Assembly: GCA_018883345.1 (NCBI GenBank)
Contig: VEQG01000001.1
Coordinates: 1 to 64,000, forward strand
Direction: 5' to 3'
Origin: Candidatus Nanopelagicaceae bacterium
GTDB lineage: Bacteria > Actinomycetota > Actinomycetes > Nanopelagicales > Nanopelagicaceae
DNA: 64,000 nt
The position numbers were made by a program, and so were the translations under genes. This document shows, one piece after another, positions 60,482 through 64,000 of the stretch. The notes below the pieces were generated by a model. That model did no database searches. It was not told the origin of the DNA and was given only the letters and a program-made list of their open reading frames with translations. Numbering within the stretch: the first letter of the stretch is position 1; the number at the start of each line of letters is the position of its first letter.

Positions 60482-61603
60482 ATACTTAATCTCTCCGCAA
60501 GGATTTTCATTTGCGGTACGCGTCTTGAATTTATCAACTATAGAAGGGGTAGCAGATGCCTTCTTCTTCTCTGTATTTGCTGATTTTGATGGCTTTACTT
60601 CATCTACAACTGGCAGATCATTTCGCAATCTTTCAAAGAGTTCTGGTGCCAGAGTTTCGTGCCAAATAACAACTGAGCCAACTCCTGCGGCATAGCCATT
60701 TGCAGTGCCAAGCGGAATGGTCATCGTGCGCATTTTGCCAGGCGCTAGATTTTTTATTTGCTTGGCAAGATTAACGATATCGCCTTGATCTAAAGTCTCA
60801 TCTGTCTTTACAGTCTTAAATATGGCAGAGATTAAATCTTTAACTTTAAACGGATTTAACAAGACGCCAGTGCTGGTAGCTTTTCGGAAGACGGCAGAGA
60901 CAAATTGCTGTTGTCTTTGCATGCGCCCAATATCTCCCAAACCATCAAAGTCTCTTGTACGTACATATTTAAGCGCTTCAATACCATTTAGCGTATGTAC
61001 TCCGGCCGACATAACTAAATGGCTCTTGGGATCATTAATCGGCACCTTGGAACAGACTTGAATTCCGCCAAGCGCATCAACTACATTCTTAAATCCAGCA
61101 AAATTAACTTCAACATAATGATCAATTCTTAAATTGGTAGCCTTTTCAATCGTTTGAATAAGTAACGGGGCGCCACCCCAAGCAAAAGCTGCATTTATTT
61201 TGGATTGCGTCTCTGAAATCTGAGTTTTTCCATCAAGGCTGGTATGTGCCGGAATGGTCACCAAACTATCTCTTGGTATTGAAATCACAACTGCGCGATC
61301 ACGAGACTTGCTTATATGAACCAACATCATGGTGTCAGAACGAGCACCAGCTGCAGTTTTAGTTGAACCCACTCGAAGCAAACGTAGCTCCGCCGCAGTC
61401 AAACCTTCTCGCGTGTCTGAACCAACCACCAAATAAGTAACTGCACTTGATGCTTTTTCTGGGCGGTTAATTAAATTATCAAAGACCGTCACACGACTAA
61501 TGGCTCCACTAATGCGACCAAGCCCTAACCAAGCAAAGCCGGAAATTAAGACAATTCCGATTGATGCCCAGGTCAGGTATTTGATTGCTTTAGCTGATTT
61601 CAC
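60479..61603 (-). CDS. LytR-CpsA-Psr (LCP) family glycopolymer ligase
   Basis: Attaches undecaprenyl-linked glycopolymers to peptidoglycan outside the membrane. 374 residues: short cytoplasmic start, one membrane helix (about 9-30), LCP domain with VVGSDTREG, ARSDTMMLVHI, VVISIPRDSLV and EALKYVRTRDFDGLGDIGRMQRQQQF (catalytic/pyrophosphate Arg residues). The C-terminal Lys/Ser-rich tail is disordered. GTG start with leaderless-type -10. Sits with ugd and the polysaccharide exporter. Confidence 0.93.
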   Translation of the reverse strand: MKSAKAIKYLTWASIGIVLISGFAWLGLGRISGAISRVTVFDNLINRPEKASSAVTYLVVGSDTREGLTAAELRLLRVGSTKTAAGARSDTMMLVHISKSRDRAVVISIPRDSLVTIPAHTSLDGKTQISETQSKINAAFAWGGAPLLIQTIEKATNLRIDHYVEVNFAGFKNVVDALGGIQVCSKVPINDPKSHLVMSAGVHTLNGIEALKYVRTRDFDGLGDIGRMQRQQQFVSAVFRKATSTGVLLNPFKVKDLISAIFKTVKTDETLDQGDIVNLAKQIKNLAPGKMRTMTIPLGTANGYAAGVGSVVIWHETLAPELFERLRNDLPVVDEVKPSKSANTEKKKASATPSIVDKFKTRTANENPCGEIKY

Positions 61604-61610
61604 GGGCGAA

Positions 61611-61616
61611 AGCCTA
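61611..61616 (-). promoter_or_regulatory. -10 element for leaderless LCP gene
   Basis: TAGGCT on the minus strand, 7 nt, GTG; no Shine-Dalgarno. Confidence 0.45.
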
Positions 61617-61636
61617 CAAGAGCGAGCTTTAAGCGA

Positions 61637-61642
61637 TAGCGT
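61637..61642 (+). promoter_or_regulatory. -10 element for the GT2 gene
   Basis: TAGCGT, 9 nt, ATG, in the 48-bp gap divergent from the LCP gene. Weaker than the others. Confidence 0.35.
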
Positions 61643-61651
61643 TTCCCCGTT

Positions 61652-62620
61652 ATGGTTGAGGTGACATCCAGCGCAGTCTCAGTAATTCTTCCAGTTTTGA
61701 ACGAAGAAGATTATTTGGAGCAAGCGGTTAGCGCGATTTTGAAGCAAGATTTCCAAGGTTTACTTGAAGTCATCCTCGCAATTGGCCCATCACGCGATCG
61801 AACTCTAGAGATTGCAAAATCTTTGTCAGAAAAAGATTCCAGAGTAAAAATCGTTGACAATCCAACTGGCCGGACCGCCGCAGGTTTGAATCTTGCAATT
61901 GCAAAATCTATACATCCAATTATCGTCAGAGTTGATGGTCACGCGAATATTCCAAGTAATTACATAAGTATTGCCGTCAAATTACTTAACGATACTGGTG
62001 CAGTAAATGTAGGTGGCGTAATGGCAGCAGAGGGAGTGACCTCTTTTGAAAAGGCGGTGGCTCGCGCCATGCGCAGCCCACTAGGTGTTGGGGCCGCCAA
62101 ATTTCACACTGGCGGTGAAGCTGGCGAAACTGACACTGTTTATTTAGGAGTTTTTAAGAAAGAAGCCTTAACTGCAGTGAATGGTTTTGATGAACATTTC
62201 ACTCGCGCTCAAGACTGGGAATTGAACTTCAGATTAAGACAAGCCGGTGGCAAAATATATTTTGATCCACGATTGACTGTTACATATAGGCCAAGAAAAT
62301 CCTTGGCTGCCTTAGCAAAACAATATTTTGAATATGGACGTTGGCGCCGAGTTGTAGCTCGAACCCATAAAGGAACTATCAACGCAAGATATCTAGCTCC
62401 ACCATTTACAGTTGTCGGAACTTCGATCTCATTGGTGCTAGGTTTATTTAATCCAATTTTCTTTATTCCGGCCGGCGTTTATGCAACTTTCTTGATATTT
62501 GCCTCAGCCACCATTGGCAAGTCATTGAAAGAAAGGTTTTACCTTCCTGCAATCTTGCTTGTGATGCACATGAGTTGGGGAGTTGGTTTTATTACATCTA
62601 CCCGACGTTTTCTCAGGTAA
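61652..62620 (+). CDS. Family 2 glycosyltransferase with C-terminal membrane segments
   Basis: 322 residues. GT-A domain: SVILPVLNEEDYLEQAVSAIL, VRVDGHANIP (DxD-like metal site), and acceptor-side RAQDWELNFRLRQAGG. Two hydrophobic segments (about 250-300) anchor the C-terminus. Builds surface polysaccharide or glycolipid; donor unknown. Its stop codon TAA opens the -10 of the exporter permease gene. Confidence 0.88.
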   Translation: MVEVTSSAVSVILPVLNEEDYLEQAVSAILKQDFQGLLEVILAIGPSRDRTLEIAKSLSEKDSRVKIVDNPTGRTAAGLNLAIAKSIHPIIVRVDGHANIPSNYISIAVKLLNDTGAVNVGGVMAAEGVTSFEKAVARAMRSPLGVGAAKFHTGGEAGETDTVYLGVFKKEALTAVNGFDEHFTRAQDWELNFRLRQAGGKIYFDPRLTVTYRPRKSLAALAKQYFEYGRWRRVVARTHKGTINARYLAPPFTVVGTSISLVLGLFNPIFFIPAGVYATFLIFASATIGKSLKERFYLPAILLVMHMSWGVGFITSTRRFLR

Positions 62621-62623
62621 CCT
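62618..62623 (+). promoter_or_regulatory. -10 element for leaderless exporter permease, fused to GT2 stop
   Basis: TAACCT, 7 nt, ATG. The TAA is the GT2 stop codon. No Shine-Dalgarno. Confidence 0.45.
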
Positions 62624-62630
62624 TGTCCAT

Positions 62631-63458
62631 ATGAGCAAGCCAGTTGAGGTTTACGAACCATTTCGTGCTGGCCTGCCACCGCTAAGAAGATATTGGCGCT
62701 CCTTATGGGCGCGCAGATCCTTCATGAATGAATATGCCAAATCAGAATTGCATGCCAGCCACTTTGATTCTTTTTTTGGTCAGCTCTGGTTAATTTTAAA
62801 TCCTTTGATGCTCTCTGCAATTTACTTTGTTCTGATCAAGATCATCGCGGGTAGCGCCGATAGCACCAGATACGCACATTTAACTGCCTGCCTATTCCTT
62901 TTCTATCTTGTAAGTAATGCAATGAACAGCGGAACTAAATCAGTGACTTCTAGTGAGAGTTTGATTTTAAATACTGCTTTCCCAAGAATTGCATTACCAC
63001 TTTCTACAACCATCGTGGCTTTTTTCAAATTTCTACCAACGATTCCAGTATTTATGATTATTAAGTTTGCAGTTGGACTACCTTTTGACTGGAACATGCT
63101 TTGGGGATTCTTGGTTATCTTTATAGCTTTGGTTTTTGGTTTAGGTATTGCAATTCTTATTTCGGCAGCAAATGTTTATATTCGTGATATTTCTAATTTT
63201 CTACCTTATTTAAATCGCACCTTGCTATACATCTCACCAGTACTTTTTGAAGCATCAAGCGTGAGTGATCAATTGGCGTTTTTCAAGAATATAAATCCGT
63301 TTTTTCCAATTCTAGATTCCTGGTCTCGAGTGATGGTTCACAACGAAAGCTTAATTTGGGGCGATGTTGCGAAAGCCGCAGTATGGGCCTTTGGTACTCT
63401 CTTAATTGGAACATACCTATTTTTATCCCGTGAACGAGAGTTTGCCGTCCGTGTTTGA
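62631..63458 (+). CDS. Polysaccharide ABC exporter permease (Wzm/TagG type)
   Basis: 275 residues from the ATG at 62631; the track start at 62583 lies in the GT2 gene. ABC-2-type permease with six membrane segments. Family features: ARRSFMNEYAKSELHASHFDSFFGQLWLILNPLML near the start and NVYIRDISNFLPYLNRTLLYISPVLFEAS in the middle. Exports lipid-linked polysaccharide or teichoic-acid-like polymer with the next gene's ATPase. Overlaps that gene by 8 bp. Confidence 0.9.
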   Translation: MSKPVEVYEPFRAGLPPLRRYWRSLWARRSFMNEYAKSELHASHFDSFFGQLWLILNPLMLSAIYFVLIKIIAGSADSTRYAHLTACLFLFYLVSNAMNSGTKSVTSSESLILNTAFPRIALPLSTTIVAFFKFLPTIPVFMIIKFAVGLPFDWNMLWGFLVIFIALVFGLGIAILISAANVYIRDISNFLPYLNRTLLYISPVLFEASSVSDQLAFFKNINPFFPILDSWSRVMVHNESLIWGDVAKAAVWAFGTLLIGTYLFLSREREFAVRV

Positions 63459-64000
63459 TCCTCATAAAGCTGGCGAAATAGCAGTCTCGGTGCAAAATCT
63501 GGGATTAATTTATAAAACAACAATTGATAAGAAATTATCATTAACTAACCGCGTTAAACACCTCGGACGAGGCACAAAACAAACCAGAATCGTGAACGCA
63601 CTTGATGGAGTGAATTTAGATATTGATTACGGCAATGTACTTGGCGTGGTGGGTGCAAATGGTGCAGGAAAATCAACCATGATGAGAGTTATTAGTGGAA
63701 TTCTTCCGCCGACCTCAGGCCGGGTAGAGGTTTATGGAAAAGTTTCAACTTTGCTTGCATTAGGTGTGGGTTTTAATAAGCAATTAACTGGACGCGAAAA
63801 TGTAATTCTTGGAGGGCTTGCCTCGGGTTTATCGCGTGATGAAATCGAATCTCATTTCGAAGAGATTGCTGATTTTGCAGAGCTTGGAGAGGCAATTGAT
63901 GCGCCGATGCGAACTTATTCTTCTGGAATGTATGCCCGTCTTGGTTTTTCGGTCGCCGTAACTGTTAAGCCGGATATTTTGATTGTCGATGAAGCGCTGA
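63451..64000 (+). CDS. Polysaccharide ABC exporter ATP-binding protein (Wzt/TagH type), 3'-truncated
   Basis: Not in the ORF track because no stop falls inside the window. GTG at 63451 overlaps the permease stop. 183 residues are visible: VNALDGVNLDIDYGNVLGVV, Walker A GANGAGKSTM, Q-loop GVGFNKQLTGRENV, the Wzt-type signature YSSGMYARLGFSVA and the start of Walker B ILIVDEAL. The YSSGM signature and partner permease mark the export class. A C-terminal part is cut off by the window edge. Confidence 0.9.
   Translation, partial: MFDPHKAGEIAVSVQNLGLIYKTTIDKKLSLTNRVKHLGRGTKQTRIVNALDGVNLDIDYGNVLGVVGANGAGKSTMMRVISGILPPTSGRVEVYGKVSTLLALGVGFNKQLTGRENVILGGLASGLSRDEIESHFEEIADFAELGEAIDAPMRTYSSGMYARLGFSVAVTVKPDILIVDEAL

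Overview
The window reads as chromosomal DNA of a streamlined, low-GC actinobacterium, most likely of the freshwater acI / Nanopelagicales type. This is inferred from gene content, not from a 16S match. Supporting signs are actinobacterial synteny (rpsD-rpoA-rplQ-truA, rplM-rpsI-glmM, the alr/tsaE/tsaB/rimI/tsaD/groES/groEL string, guaB-guaB3-guaA, sucCD-DUF6350-purN-purH, folD-DUF3017-mdh), an acyl-CoA carboxylase epsilon subunit, a GroEL with a His-rich tail, moderate-to-low GC with A/T-ending codons, and extreme compactness. No mobile element, prophage, CRISPR array, rRNA or tRNA was seen. No gene-free stretch exceeds 300 bases; the longest is 202 bp between groEL and guaB, and it holds a strongly structured RNA candidate.

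Layout: (1) 1-5.5 kb, ribosomal protein and RNA polymerase genes with truA and an ABC-F factor. (2) 5.5-13.2 kb, amino-sugar and wall precursor genes (glmM, glmS, PAP2, acpS, alr) and the t6A tRNA-modification genes with rimI. (3) 13.2-19.2 kb, groESL under a CIRCE operator, the RNA candidate, then guaB (without its CBS domain), guaB3 and guaA. (4) 19.2-24 kb, secreted cyclophilin, FUSC-type membrane protein, PIG-L deacetylase and the PcrA/UvrD helicase. (5) 24-32.5 kb, TCA-cycle genes (sucCD, mdh, icd) and one-carbon/purine genes (purN, purH, folD). (6) 32.5-36.8 kb, S51 peptidase, an orphan MsmX/UgpC-type ATPase, a CNNM transporter and trpS. (7) 36.8-52.3 kb, a nucleoside island: a BMP-type binding protein, ABC ATPase and two permeases, cdd, deoA, add, a cytochrome P450, ribokinase, nucleoside hydrolase, and a pgm-deoC-aldehyde dehydrogenase operon including a truncated, cysteine-free ALDH paralogue. 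Together these would import nucleosides, deaminate and cleave them, and send (deoxy)ribose into central carbon. (8) 52.4-59.2 kb, the acyl-CoA carboxylase genes with maf, facing birA, purK and purE. (9) 59.2-64 kb, surface polysaccharide genes (UDP-glucose dehydrogenase, LCP ligase, GT2, Wzm/Wzt-type exporter), cut by the window end.

The most distinctive signal is regulatory compaction. Many genes without a Shine-Dalgarno sequence have TAnnnT placed 6-9 nt before ATG/GTG, which is the expected look of leaderless transcription. In three places the upstream gene's stop codon forms the first half of that -10 box. The carboxylase and birA face each other across 18 bp with overlapping -10 boxes on opposite strands. 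Two intrinsic-terminator-like hairpins lie inside coding sequence (truA and the S51 peptidase). I found no clearly novel multi-gene defence or biosynthetic system. The best candidates for new biology are the groEL-guaB RNA, the CBS-less IMP dehydrogenase, and the P450 and cysteine-free ALDH within nucleoside catabolism.
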